A stretch of 29,784 bases of DNA from Phaeoceros laevis (taxonomy: Eukaryota; Anthocerotophyta; Anthocerotopsida; Notothyladales): NCBI GenBank assembly GCA_049999765.1, contig JBNGIQ010005325.1:1-29784 (forward strand), given 5' to 3'. The position numbers and the translations under genes were made by a program. Position 1 is the stretch's first letter, and the number at the start of each line of letters is the position of its first letter. The notes under the pieces are model-generated. The model saw only the letters and a program-made list of their open reading frames with translations, did no database searches and was not told the origin of the DNA. Below, piece after piece: positions 18,532 through 29,095 of this stretch.

Positions 18532-19645
18532 TGTAGACGTATTGGGGAGCAATGTGCGCCGGCGAGTCGTCCTGCTGAGGCGCAAATCCCTTGGCCGCAT
18601 CCATCTCCTTCACCGACTTGACACCATCCAGCACCTTTGATCCCTGCAGGGCCGCCTTGTCCTCGTCATACATGTCGAACCACGGCAGCCCGAAGCGCGC
18701 GTAGGTCTGCGCGGAGATGGAGGGTTCTGGTGCGGCTTCCCCGGTGATGTCCCTCCACATGGCTGAGTTGCAGAGGTGCACAAACACCCGGGCGTAGGTC
18801 GTCTGATCCCACACGCTCACACCGTGCGGGTCCTTGTAGATCTTCTGCTTCATCTTGCCACCTGCTCCCAGCCCCATCTCCGTCCCGCCGGCAGCCGGCT
18901 TCGGCTTCGGCGCAGCGGCAAGCCTCTGAGAAGGAGCCGATCGGTTGCTGGCACCAAAGAAGCCACCGTCAGGCTCCTCAGCGGAATCCGTGGCTAGGGT
19001 TCCCTTGCCCCGACCTCCGTCGTAGACCCGGTTCCGTCGTGCTGCGGAGGGAGGAGGAGGCGGCGGGGCGTCGGGGAAGACGCCGGGCTTGGCCTCGAAG
19101 ACGCAGAGCTGGAGGCCCCCATGCTTCTCCTCGCCGGTCACCTGCGCTTCCACGCTGTAGCCCATACCCAGGGGCATGGCGATGAACTGCCGGACTGTGC
19201 CGTCGCCGGAGTTGATGCCGTCCAGCCATGGCTGCGGAGGTGCCACCAAGTAGTCCTGGCCTGTGCTGCTGGAGCCGTCGGAGGCGGCACTGTGAAGCTC
19301 TTCCGACCATAGCTGGCCTGTGAGCGCGTCCACCTTGCCGACTGCCACCTTCACCGCATTAGGCTTATATGACCGGCCGTGGAAGGAGATGAACATGGCC
19401 TCCCTCTGGTACATGGGGAGGAAGACGCCGCCGTGATTGCGCCAGCTGTCTGGGACATTGTCAGCGTAGTCGGAGACGCGCTTCACGGGGAAGGTGTCCA
19501 GATCTGGTGGAAGCGGGTAGTTTTTGCCGTCGTCCGGGGTGCGCAGGGTGCGTTTGAAGGAGATGCCAAATTCCCCGATACGGAGAAGTCTACTGCCTTC
19601 TATCTTCACTCCTAAGTCCGTCTTCGCTTTGCTGCTGCTCGCCAT
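18482..19645 (-). CDS. Conserved protein of unknown function, intronless
   Basis: 387 residues in one exon. The start is the ATG at 19645 in a good context (GGCCATGGCG); the frame stays open upstream for at least 22 codons with an Arg-rich stretch but no ATG. Conserved-looking blocks include RTLRTPDDGKNYPLPPDLD, FLPMYQREAMFISFHGR, KPNAVKVAVGKVDALTG, PWLDGINSGDGTVRQFIAMP, GMGYSVEAQVTGEEKHGGLQ, MGLGAGGKMKQKIYKDPHG and FGLPWFDMYDED. From memory these match a protein family common in bacteria and fungi that is often named 'integral membrane protein', yet no membrane segment is visible here. A Pro run (about residues 192-198) and a Ser/Ala/Pro-rich linker split two conserved halves. Function unknown; the lack of introns beside intron-rich neighbours fits acquired or retroposed origin but does not prove it. 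Confidence 0.85.
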   Translation of the reverse strand: MASSSKAKTDLGVKIEGSRLLRIGEFGISFKRTLRTPDDGKNYPLPPDLDTFPVKRVSDYADNVPDSWRNHGGVFLPMYQREAMFISFHGRSYKPNAVKVAVGKVDALTGQLWSEELHSAASDGSSSTGQDYLVAPPQPWLDGINSGDGTVRQFIAMPLGMGYSVEAQVTGEEKHGGLQLCVFEAKPGVFPDAPPPPPPSAARRNRVYDGGRGKGTLATDSAEEPDGGFFGASNRSAPSQRLAAAPKPKPAAGGTEMGLGAGGKMKQKIYKDPHGVSVWDQTTYARVFVHLCNSAMWRDITGEAAPEPSISAQTYARFGLPWFDMYDEDKAALQGSKVLDGVKSVKEMDAAKGFAPQQDDSPAHIAPQYVYSLHPPAEAKGVTDGEW

Positions 19646-20304
19646 GGCCGATGAATGCAGCTTTCCTGGCGTGACCCGGGTAAGGAACTGACGAGCCTGA
19701 GATTTCCACACTTCTACACTTTGGTCAAGGAGAGAGGGGCCAGAGGTCTCCTTCTGCCTGCCTGCCTACCACTGGCAGGAGCCTTCGCTTCGCGGGCAAG
19801 GAAGGTACAGCTTGTGCTGTACGCAGCACACAGTACTACTCTGCACACACATTTAGGCATTTAAGCATAGGATACTATATGCGTACAATCTTTGGGGACT
19901 CCGGGCAAGGTCTGGTGAGTGGGTGACCCACGACAGGATTAGAATATGAGAAAAGACCAAGTCAGTATGACAAGACCCACCATGAAGCTATGAGAAGACC
20001 GGTTCTCGGTTTCACACCCATCCCAAAGTTACACGAGTCTAGTAACGCAAGGCCGCATTGCAGAACTGAGATTTAAATCAGCCGATCGATTGTCAGGTCC
20101 GCACATCTTAACAATTAGGCTGCTGTTTGAAAGACAGCATAAGGAGCCCAATTGCTCGAGAATTCCCACATTTGCCGAGCTATGCCATGATATTGCTCAA
20201 GCGACGTACACAAAAATGCCACCAAATGCAAATAGGTGAAGCTGTTCCAATCAAAAATGGAAGACAAGCAGCTTGCCTGTCTGGCTCTCTAAAACTGGTA
20301 CAGG
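19646..20304. other. Intergenic region upstream of 18482-19645 gene
   Basis: This should hold the promoter of the minus-strand gene starting at 19645 and the 3' end of the dehydratase gene. I see no strong TATA box in the usual range, no RNA gene and no convincing ORF. Confidence 0.4.
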
Positions 20305-23300
20305 TTACTCATCCGTCACACATCCTAGAGATGCCGAAGTAACGCTCTTGATGTACTGCGCAAACGCACATACCATCCAGTCAAGTGTCCTTAAATAATC
20401 CTCGAATAACTGCTTGACTTGTACCAAAAACTGAAGTCTGGACGTTACCTTGTACAGGGTGCCCCGGACAAACTTCAGTGGAGGGGCTTTCCATTCGCTC
20501 CTCCTCTTTTCCCACTCTTCATCACTCAGGTCCACATGGATATCATGCTTGACCACGTCTATTGTGATGATATCCCCATCTTGCACGAGTCCTATAGGTC
20601 CGCCTACCTGCTTTCCATCTCACAGAGGTCAGGCTCATTGCATCTCAGAGACAGCATGGCCATACACACCGGACATTACCTGTGCCTCAGGACAGACATG
20701 ACCGACTACAAAGCCGTGGGAACCACCAGAAAACCGTCCGTCAGTCAAGAGGGCCACATCCTGCACATTTCAACCATCCCGTGACTTGATTACCAAACGA
20801 ACCAAATGCAAGACCGACTCTGGCTATTTCACCGAAGGTTGAATAGTGAACAGCAAAAGCCATGCAAGTCCAGCATCCAGCTCACCTTGCCAAGGCCAGC
20901 TCCCATAATTGCACTTGTCGGTGTCAGCATCTCAGGCATGCCAGGACCTCCCTTGGGACCCTCACCTTTGATAACTACTACCGATCCCTGTCACATACAA
21001 GAAGCCTTGCTTTGAGCTTTGAGAACGTTGTCTGCATGGGTGGATGTCAGCAGCAACATGAAGTTTTAGTTACTGTTTCATTTACCTTGAAGCTTTGGGG
21101 ATCTTTTGACAGTGCATCCAACATTGCTTCCTCCCCATCAAACACTTTAGCAGGACCTGCACATCAACTATCAAAGTCAGTCACTTCTCTGGACGGCACT
21201 CGCTAGACACTTGATATACACATACTGCTTTGACATGTAACACTTACAAAGGGAATGTGAGGCAGCTAGTACCAGAGAAATACAGTCCTTCCTTGCCCGT
21301 AATTTTGGCAACAGAACCTTCAGGTGCGAGGTTTCCATACAAAATCTGTATGTGGCCAGTCTCCTTGATAGGCTTGTCCAGTGGTTGAATAATGGTCTGC
21401 AGCAGTTACGACACGTTTGGAACTCCAGTTTTATGCTGACAAAAGAAACATTTCTTACATGCCTCAAAAGAAGACTTCACGCATACCTGACCCGGTGTCA
21501 AAGGGGGCACATCCTTGACATTTTCTGCGAGTGTTTTGCCAGTAACTGAAACAAGAAAGCATGAACTACGTGAACACGACTAGATTTGACAGTGCTCAAC
21601 TGGGCCTAAGATGGCTGTTCATGGTTTTAAAGGTTTAACCGCATCACTGACAGGTCGTCCAGCTCTCAGAAGAACATGGCGTACCAGTTATGCAGTCTCC
21701 ATTAAGAAGCCCATTCTCTAACAGGAAGCGGAGCACAGCAGGCGTTCCTCCAATCTGGTGAAGAACATATAACCAGGTAAAAAGCATTTGGCAGCTGCTC
21801 CCTTGAATGCCCAGGAATGCAGTGACATGCGTCGAGCAATTTGTACCTTATGCACGTCTTCCATAACATACTTGCCACTTGGCTTCAAATCTGCGAGGAA
21901 GGGTATTCTGTCGCTTGTCTTCTGGAAGTCATCTAGTGTCAAATCTACACCCACGGATCTGTACGCAACCAGTGCAGCACGTTGAGGCTACCGGTAAAAT
22001 AACTTTCTATAGAGAAATTGAACATCGTACACAAGTTACCTTGCTATTGCGATGAGATGCAAAACAGCATTAGTAGAGCCACCAAGAGCCATCACCACTA
22101 CCATTGCATTCTCCAGTGACTCCTTCGTGATAATGTCCCTGGGTTTGAGGTCCTTCTTGAGGAGCTCCAGAATGTACTTCCCTGCCAAGCGACACTCTTG
22201 AAGCTTCAAAGGATCTTCTGCAGGAATGGAGGAGCTGCAAAAAGGAGCGGCAATCCAATCACGAGTTTGACCTCAGAGAGGAGACTTCTGCTTGAGATGG
22301 ACTATATGTTCAACGTTCAGTGCAGAATCAACCAGCATGAGTTCCGAGTTTGAACCTGTAGGGAAGAGACATGCCAAGGGCCTCTATAGCACTGGCCATG
22401 GTATTTGCTGTGTACATTCCCCCACAAGCACCTGCTCCAGGGCAAGAATTGCGTAAAATACTAACACGCTCTTCATCACCGATGAATCCGCCCACAAACT
22501 GTCCATAGCTCTGTTTCAAATGCAACAGAAAAGATGAATACATGCATCGTGAAGCCAGAACGAATTGGACAAGTCTAAGACCTGAAGGCAAAATAGATAC
22601 CTGAAATGCAGATATGATGTCATAGGAGTTGCCATTGAAAGTGCCAGGCTGCGCATAGAAAAAGAAACATGAGGAGCAAGTTCATTCCCCTGCATGAAGC
22701 TCACGTTATCACACGTATGATGTAGCACCTTAATTGTCCCTCCATAAATCATGATACTTGGTCGGTTGAGTCGACCCATGGCAATTACGGTTCCAGGCAT
22801 CTGCAAACAAAGAAGCCAGTTCAACACTTCATGACAGCTTAAGTGCTTAAGCGCCCCATTGTGAGCTGATCACGTATTGCAGCATACTGCCGTTGAAATC
22901 TCTCAATTACTTCAGTGCAAAGAGAACGTCTTGGTGTTGCAGTCAGGGAGCTCACATTTTTGTCGCAACCAGGAATGGAGATATTCGCATCATACCACTG
23001 GCCGCCCATCACCGTCTCAATGCTGTCAGCAATGAGGTCTCGCGACTGCAAGCTGTAACACATGCCCTCCGTGCCCATTGAAATTGCATCACTAACGCCG
23101 ACGGTGTTGAACCGGAATCCTACCAAACCAGCTTCGGCAACCCCTTCCTTGACAGCCTCTGACAAGCGAAGAAGATGCATGTTGCAGGTGTTCCCTTCAT
23201 ACCACACAGACGAGATGCCAACCTGCGCCTTTTGCAGATCATCTTCGCTCAGACCCACTCCATACAAGATAGCCTGGGAGGCTCCCTGTGATTTGGGCTG

Positions 23301-23564
23301 TGTCACTCGAGAGCTGTATTTATTCAGCACTTCCGTAGGAGATTCCACCGAAGCAGCTTCCGGTGCGGCCACAGCCGCTTGCGCTCGCACACCTGCATTG
23401 TTTGCAGTTGCACTTTTCTGCCTGCTCCTCTCAATCTGCACACCTACAAACGTCTTTGGGCATCGAATTTTGCTGGGCAGGGACTGCAGGAGAGGCGTCA
23501 GGTCCACAGCTGCTTTGCTGTACCCATGGTGCGGTCCTGCGAAGGTTGCTGTCGCTGCTGCCAT
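20305..23564 (-). CDS. Dihydroxy-acid dehydratase, plastid precursor (14 exons)
   Basis: Third enzyme of branched-chain amino acid synthesis (Ile, Val, and the precursor of Leu). It dehydrates 2,3-dihydroxy acids to 2-keto acids with an Fe-S cluster, in the plastid. Exons: 22956-23564, 22729-22800, 22601-22648, 22356-22510, 22040-22234, 21847-21958, 21685-21754, 21487-21545, 21273-21396, 21086-21156, 20886-20987, 20680-20760, 20449-20607, 20305-20355. They sum to 1908 nt, one frame, 635 residues. Fe-S cysteines: C127 (NTCNMH), C200 (GCDKN), C272 ([15 protein letters not shown]). Other family blocks: [48 protein letters not shown] end. The start [10 protein letters not shown] precedes a Ser/Ala/Arg-rich transit peptide; an upstream in-frame TTG is not used. 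The second-exon donor (GTGCTA) is weak. Similar to Arabidopsis DHAD. Confidence 0.95.
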
Positions 23565-23841
23565 GCTGCAATGCTGCGATTGCCGGGATCCAGAAGTGAC
23601 CAATGTGACTCACATAGCCAGCATTCCTTCGGATTTCGAATCTCGGGGTGCAGCAGTGTGCCCAGCACGTTACGAAAATGACGTTATGAATTTTCCTCTT
23701 CCGGTACACTGAAGGACCAGGCACTTTTGAGCCGCAGCCAGAAGGGAGGGTTTGGTAGGGTTTATCCTTCCACGGTTCATCAGCCTTCTTGTCACATTAT
23801 TATTTATTCGTGTCCGCGGGAACTTGAAATACTACCTGACC
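23565..23841. promoter_or_regulatory. Shared divergent promoter, dehydratase and pseudouridine synthase
   Basis: Only 277 bp separate the two start codons, which face apart, so promoters and 5' UTRs must overlap. A telo-box core AAACCCTA lies on the minus strand at 23756-23763. That motif is common in plant promoters of growth-related genes. No clear TATA box was seen on either side. Confidence 0.6.
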
Positions 23842-26259
23842 ATGCGGATCTTCAACCCCCCGGCAGGGACACTCTGTAATGTGTTCATTTCTGTGTCATC
23901 TATTGTCACGCGCGGAAGGATCGTGCGAGGAGGTCTCTCATCTGGTTTTTGTGGTGCCAATCGAGGTTGTTGGAAGCGTGCCTCCTTTTTCCAGAGAGCA
24001 GCAGCTGGTGCTCCACTCATAACGTCGGCATATGCGAATCCATCTTTTTCGAATCTTACAGCAAGCTCAATTGCAACTCTTGACAGGTGGACCTCTTGAT
24101 ACATGTCTGTCTTGTTGTCATGGTCACCAAGATATTTACGTGTTGGAATGATCCAGGCTGTCCGTACTTGAATATGGGCGCTTGATGCCTTGCCCACCTG
24201 AGAATTACCCTCCTCGGATTGAGCATATAATCGTTGAGAAGGAGGGGAACGTTGTCGACATCATTTCCGACTCCCTTGAGCTTCCCCGTTTGTAATCAAT
24301 CCTCACTTATCTTGCACGGTCGATTCAAATGCAGCTTGAATGCAAAACGTTGCAGGGTAAGCGCCTAATCACGTTATTGACATCTGTGCATCAGGTATGT
24401 AGAAGATCTTATAAGGTTCGGAGCTGTGCACTACTCTCTTCTGTGCCCTGTGCCACCTCCGACGGCAACTCCTGAGCAGATGGAGCTGTTTAATAAACAC
24501 ACTACTCCAGACGTAATATCGTCAAGGATGTCCCTTAAGAAGAAAACAGTGCAGGAGGCAAGAAAAGTCTTGAGAATCTTAACGGGCACCGAGGAGCTGG
24601 AGGTTGGAATATATCTCAGAGTGCATGTGCACCCAAAGCGCTGCTCAAGGTGAAACTGTAGCTGCATTGCAGACATAGAAAAAGGTCTTTCGCTTCATGA
24701 TGGTTCAAGTCTCAAGTCCTGTTTTTGGCATTTCTGCAGGTGTTATGAGGTTGACTGGAAATCTAGAATTCTTGCGGAATCAGAAGAGTATATTGTTCTC
24801 GACAAACCTGCCGGTGTCTCGGTGAGACCTAAACCCAACACCATTTGTCTGGGCTGTACCCGATGTTGTGTTTCCTTTGCCTGTTGGAAGTCTCACGGCC
24901 TCGTATCCATTGCTGTCAGGTGGGAGGGACAGTTGACAACCTGGAGGAAACATGTGCTACATTTGTAGCTCGTGCACTGGGGCTTGCAAAGCCTTTGATT
25001 CTGACTCACCAGATTGACACGTGTACAGAAGGATGGTAATAGATCAGAAACGTTTGTTGTTTAGTCAGTAACCTTCTTATGAGATGCTGCCCTAGGCTGA
25101 CCTTCATGCTGAGGTGTTGCTAACTGTATGTATACCCTGTGATGCAGTGTGGTGCTTGCAAAAACAGCCGAGTTTGCCTCAAAATTTCATGAGTTGCTGA
25201 GAGTGAGCACCGCTGTTCTTGGCCAACATCCTCTTCGTCTGGTCTGCTAAAGTCCAGAATCTGTTTGGATTCACATGAAAGGTAGTGTCGTGCATTGTCT
25301 GAGTAGGTTGAATACTAGATCAGAAGACCTTATAGTAGGGGTTAAGGAAAAGACTTCCTTGGTGCATGAGGTTTCATGAAACACCCGGTACAGCTATCTG
25401 GAACCCAACACACTAAGGGGCATGGGGACAGCCTAAATAGTATAGCTTTTGTCTTGGCATATGACGAGCTCGATCTGTATTCTTAGATTATAGAGTTCTG
25501 GCTTGTGTTCTAAGCCAATTCTACTTCTCACTTGTTGATATGCAGGATCGAAAAGTAAAGAAGCAATACTGCGCTCTCACTGCTGCCAGTGTACCATTGG
25601 GAAAGTTGACAAGCTTCATGCGGCCTGGCCGTAGGACTCCCCGAGTATTTGCACAATGTATGGTGCTGTGGTTTTGTATATAGGTTCACAGGCTGCTAGT
25701 CCATTTTGCTCAATGTTTAACAGGTGCATGTCTTTCTTCCAGATCCATTCCTTGATTGGGCCAAGTGCGAATTGGAGGTTCTGAGATGCAAGAAGGTAGC
25801 TTGGCCCAGAAGCAGCACCGAGGAAAAATACGGAGTTGGACACTGTGGGTGGACAAGAAGGGACCATGCCTATGAAGTGACAGTCAAACTTCTCACTGGC
25901 CGCACTCACCAGGTTGGGTAACACAATTCCTGATAGTAGTTGCAAGGTGGAAGCTCTGCCGCATGAGGCATGTCTGACCCTTGTTGGTGCTGCAGATTCG
26001 CGGTCAACTTGCAGCTCTTGGATCACCTTTGGTGGGTGACTCCATGTACATGCCGGCTGCTGTCGCCCGACTGGCTTCTCCCAGTTCAGATCCCTTTCTG
26101 CAAGAGGGTGAAGACGTTGATATGTTGGCTGCCGAAAAGTGGATGGCACTTCATGGGCGTGAGCCAGAATGTGCCATAGGCCTTCAAGCTTCCTACTTAT
26201 CCTGGGGCGGAAATGGCTGCACATCTAGGGCTGGTGTTCCTTGGTGGCACATGAAATAG
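23842..26259 (+). CDS. RNA pseudouridine synthase 6-like, chloroplast (9 exons)
   Basis: Isomerises uridine to pseudouridine in RNA (RluA-type family). It closely resembles Arabidopsis RNA pseudouridine synthase 6, chloroplastic (At4g21770) as I remember it. Exons: 23842-24086, 24157-24291, 24395-24649, 24740-24821, 24920-25035, 25148-25202, 25546-25657, 25743-25912, 25996-26259. They total 1434 nt, one frame, 477 residues. The start MRIFNPPAGTLC opens a Ser/Arg-rich plastid-type leader. An S4-like part follows (LPRLYVEDLIRFGAVHYSL), then VHVHPKR, VLDKPAG, the catalytic loop THQIDTCTEG with Asp272, and RTHQIRGQLAALGSPLVGD across the last intron. It ends AGVPWWHMK. The first intron is only 70 bp and the exon 7 donor (GTATGG) was picked by frame, so these two joins are the least certain. 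Confidence 0.9.
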
Positions 26260-26939
26260 ATGGAAAGCAGTTGCAACGTGTTGAGGAATGCCCAGATGTG
26301 GAGTTCAAGGGAGTTGCTGAAAGTATTCTGATTACGAACCAGCTTGCAACGTGTTGAGGAATGCCCAGGTATGGAGTTCAAGGGAGTTGCTGAAAGTATT
26401 CTGATTACGAATCAGCTTGCTGACGGGTGCACAAAGCTCATTGCTGGTGTTACTGAATCATTCAACATGATGGGGAATGCGCATGGAGCTGGGACTACAA
26501 GTAGTACGTACCCATCTCCACCTTCCATCTCCACCTTCATATAAACAATGTTAGTTGTTAGGCTTGTGCCTTGGACTAACAACGGTGCTCTATTCAGGAC
26601 ATGCGAACAATTGATTTTTTAGAAAGTACGTCGAAAGCTCTCTCACATTAAACTCACGCAAACGTATGCATACGAAAGATAATTGAGTCATCAGCCTGTA
26701 GACAAGGTAAGTATTGAGAATTCATGGCGGGATAGTAGTAGCAACCTTCAACCACAAGGGGTATGCACGTTCATCCCAAGTGATTATCGCTATTATTTAG
26801 ATGATAAACATCACATCAGCGATGTTGTCAGCGTTTGCAAGAAGCCAAGCATCCGACATGAGTAAAAATTGAGATCATGGGCCTGCGAAAATTACAGAAT
26901 TTTACTTCAAGTTTAAAAGCTAGAAAGCCACTCTTAAGT
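26260..26939. other. Intergenic region between convergent genes
   Basis: This lies between the pseudouridine synthase stop and the acyltransferase stop on the other strand. The first part holds a 73-bp tandem duplication (own entry) with coding-like sequence. The rest is AT-rich, with no recognised ORF or RNA gene. Confidence 0.5.
26271..26416. repeat. 73-bp tandem duplication after the pseudouridine synthase
   Basis: The two copies, 26271-26343 and 26344-26416, differ at only a few bases; both contain CAACGTGTTGAGGAATGCCC. One frame of each copy reads RVEECP(D/G)(V/M)EFKGVAESILIT and continues beyond the second copy to LADGCTKLIAGVTESFNMMG. The period is not a multiple of three. Confidence 0.85.
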
Positions 26940-28623
26940 TTAAGAGCTGGAAAGCCACTCTCGCAGTTCCTCCTCGAACTTGTGGATGGCGGAAGGAGGT
27001 AGGCCAATTAGCATCTTCATGTCCATCGTACAGCCCTTCCCATGCACAGGCAGCAGAAACAGACGGCACTCCACATTCCGTTGCAGAATGTTGGTGGCGG
27101 AAGGGCCGGTGCACACGGCCTCGCCCCACCCGAAGTCGACGAGCTGGAATCCAAGCCTGGTCCAGCTGTTCAGACACAAGCACGAAGTGGGTGCTCCAGC
27201 GGAAGGCAGAAGCGCAGGATGTAACTGCCCAATGTAGTCGATGAATGACCTGATGTGCTCGTCAGTGAGCTTGGCCAAAGCCTGCTGGATGAGCGCCACC
27301 CCGTGTGAAAGAGGCCCCGAACAGAGCTGCCCAACTGTGGTGACGCACATTCCTTTGGCGACACTATTGCCCATGTAGCCTTGTGGAAGGGGTGGCTGCA
27401 ACTTGTTAGCAACGTTCACCCAGATGCGCATCTGCGTCTGCTCCTCGTCCGCCATCTCGACAGCTCGGGTTCGTGCCCGCCACAAAAGAGCTCCCAACAC
27501 CTCGAAGGTTGTGAATTTCGTGATTTTTTCTTCCACACAAACCTGTTCTTGCAGAATTCTCTGTTTCAGAACCTGCAGCTGCTCACCTTTGAGGCGAAAC
27601 ACGAAGTCCTCAGCAGGTTCAGCGATTTTCCAGGTCTCTGCACCCTTTTCAAAACACGCTTCTTGGTCGACACCCACCTGGAGTGGGGAGCGCTGCTTCA
27701 AACATGTTCTGTCCAGTGCAAACGGGGCAAAATTAAAATCATGGTCAGTCCAGGATTTGCTTGAGCCTAGCTTTGCCAGCTTTGCCCAGACTTGCATAAA
27801 CTTGAGGCCGGAACCTCCATCAACGACACCGTGGTTCATCGTTATCCCGAGCACCCATCCTCCACACTGGAATCTGGTGACCTGCAAATGTTTCACACCA
27901 CTCATGATCATCACACACTTAGAAAACATAACAAATTTAATTTCCACAATTGTGTTCAGTTGAGCCGGGTACAGCCAGTGCCAGCAAATTTGAACAACGC
28001 ATGTATCAGAGGGGATGGATTTGAGTTACCTGGGCAGCCATCAAAGGGCCTTCCACAGGGCTGGGCACTGTGACAACCAGCTGTGTGGCAACTGCAGGAG
28101 GCGGCACAACTCCTATGCCATACCCGAGCTGTGCAAGCTCCAGATTCGCCTCAGCTTCGACAAACACAACACCTTCTCCATTCAGGTTAATTTCATACCT
28201 GCCTTCTGGAGTGAGGCGGAGCCGTCCTGTGAAAGGGTAGAACAGCACCAAGGCCCTTGCCAGAGCGTCCCTCACCAGGGCGGCTGGGTCATCGATACCT
28301 TCCGCTAGAGCTAGTGCTGCAGCATCTTTCAATACAGTAGCGCAGCCTCCTCCTGCCCCACAGTCTTTTGTGGGGATTGAGGCGATTTTTGGTGGATTTC
28401 CGCAAATTCCTCCATATTCCTCCGCAGAGGCGCCAGCTCGGGCTTTGAAGAGGTAGAGGGTCTCTGTGGCACTAAGGCAGCCGTTCTGATCCAGATTGGA
28501 TAACCATAGCGATCCATGGTTCGCCTCCACCGCCTCCGAGGCTTGCACCACACGGGGCTGGCCAGCTAGAGTCACCTTCAGCTCGGAATTTGTGTCCCAA
28601 TGCACAGGCTCCCGAGCGGCCAT
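26940..28623 (-). CDS. BAHD-family acyltransferase (2 exons)
   Basis: Transfers an acyl group from a CoA thioester to an alcohol or amine acceptor; usually cytosolic, in cutin, suberin, lignin-precursor or other secondary metabolism. Exons 28030-28623 and 26940-27881 (intron 27882-28029, GT-AG) give 511 residues, slightly longer than typical. Signature HGVVD at H215-D219 (TMNHGVVDGG) supplies the catalytic His. DFGWG lies at 447-451. LWLSNLDQ near residue 40 and FYPFTGRLR in the N-terminal half are family-typical, and the single central intron is common in the family. The LSNLDQ block recalls the omega-hydroxy-acid feruloyl/caffeoyl transferase clade, but the substrate cannot be fixed. Start: ATG at 28623; an in-frame TTG two codons upstream is not used. 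Confidence 0.92.
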
Positions 28624-29095
28624 TGCCAATGACAGTCGACAGGAGCAGCTGAGCCTGCGCCGTCGTCGCGCAGGAACTGACTTCAGGTGGCCTTTGTCGC
28701 CCCCAGAGTGACGAAATAAAGTTCTGAATGTTTATGTACGAGACTATTAGGGTTGTTTGTCATTTCCCTAAACGCTTTACCTTGCTAAGTTGCTACTAGC
28801 GGTACCGTTTTTGGACGAAAATAGAAGTTTTTGGACGAAAATACAAAGGGGTGATGAACACATGCTTCGACACTAGGACAGTCGGGAATTGTCAGCATTC
28901 AGCGGTAGTGTGTTCTTTTGCGGCTGGCTGTTTTTGCAGGTGCGCGGTGTTGCTTCATTCCTATCAGTCTTTCTTCCTGCTCTTATTGCTAGTACTCCTT
29001 GTAGCTGTGGATTGTGGCATCGCGCTGTCAAGTCGCACCAGCTTTTGACAATCTGGTTGTTGCCCTAATTTGTGCTCCCCAGCAGGTGTTGAGCC
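28624..29095. promoter_or_regulatory. Shared divergent promoter, acyltransferase and proteasome gene
   Basis: 472 bp between opposed start codons. It contains a telo-box-like AACCCTAA on the minus strand (28747-28754) and an almost exact 20-bp tandem repeat, GTTTTTGGACGAAAATAGAA, at 28807-28826 and 28827-28846 (one mismatch). A pyrimidine-rich stretch ending CCCCAGCAG just before 29086 could be a 3' splice site of a 5'-UTR intron of the proteasome gene. Confidence 0.5.
28807..28846. repeat. 20-bp direct repeat in the divergent promoter
   Basis: Two adjacent copies of a 20-bp unit containing TTTTTGGACGAAAATA differ by one base. The position between two start codons makes a paired protein-binding site possible, but this is not shown by the sequence alone. 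Confidence 0.85.

Noticed and set aside
19646-19711. Start of the unknown protein at a GTG upstream of the ATG
   Set aside because: A plant nuclear gene should use ATG; the ATG at 19645 has a strong context. The Arg-rich upstream stretch is noted but not included.
22516-22827. 103-codon minus-strand ORF inside the dehydratase
   Set aside because: It is dehydratase exon 2 read through flanking intron sequence.
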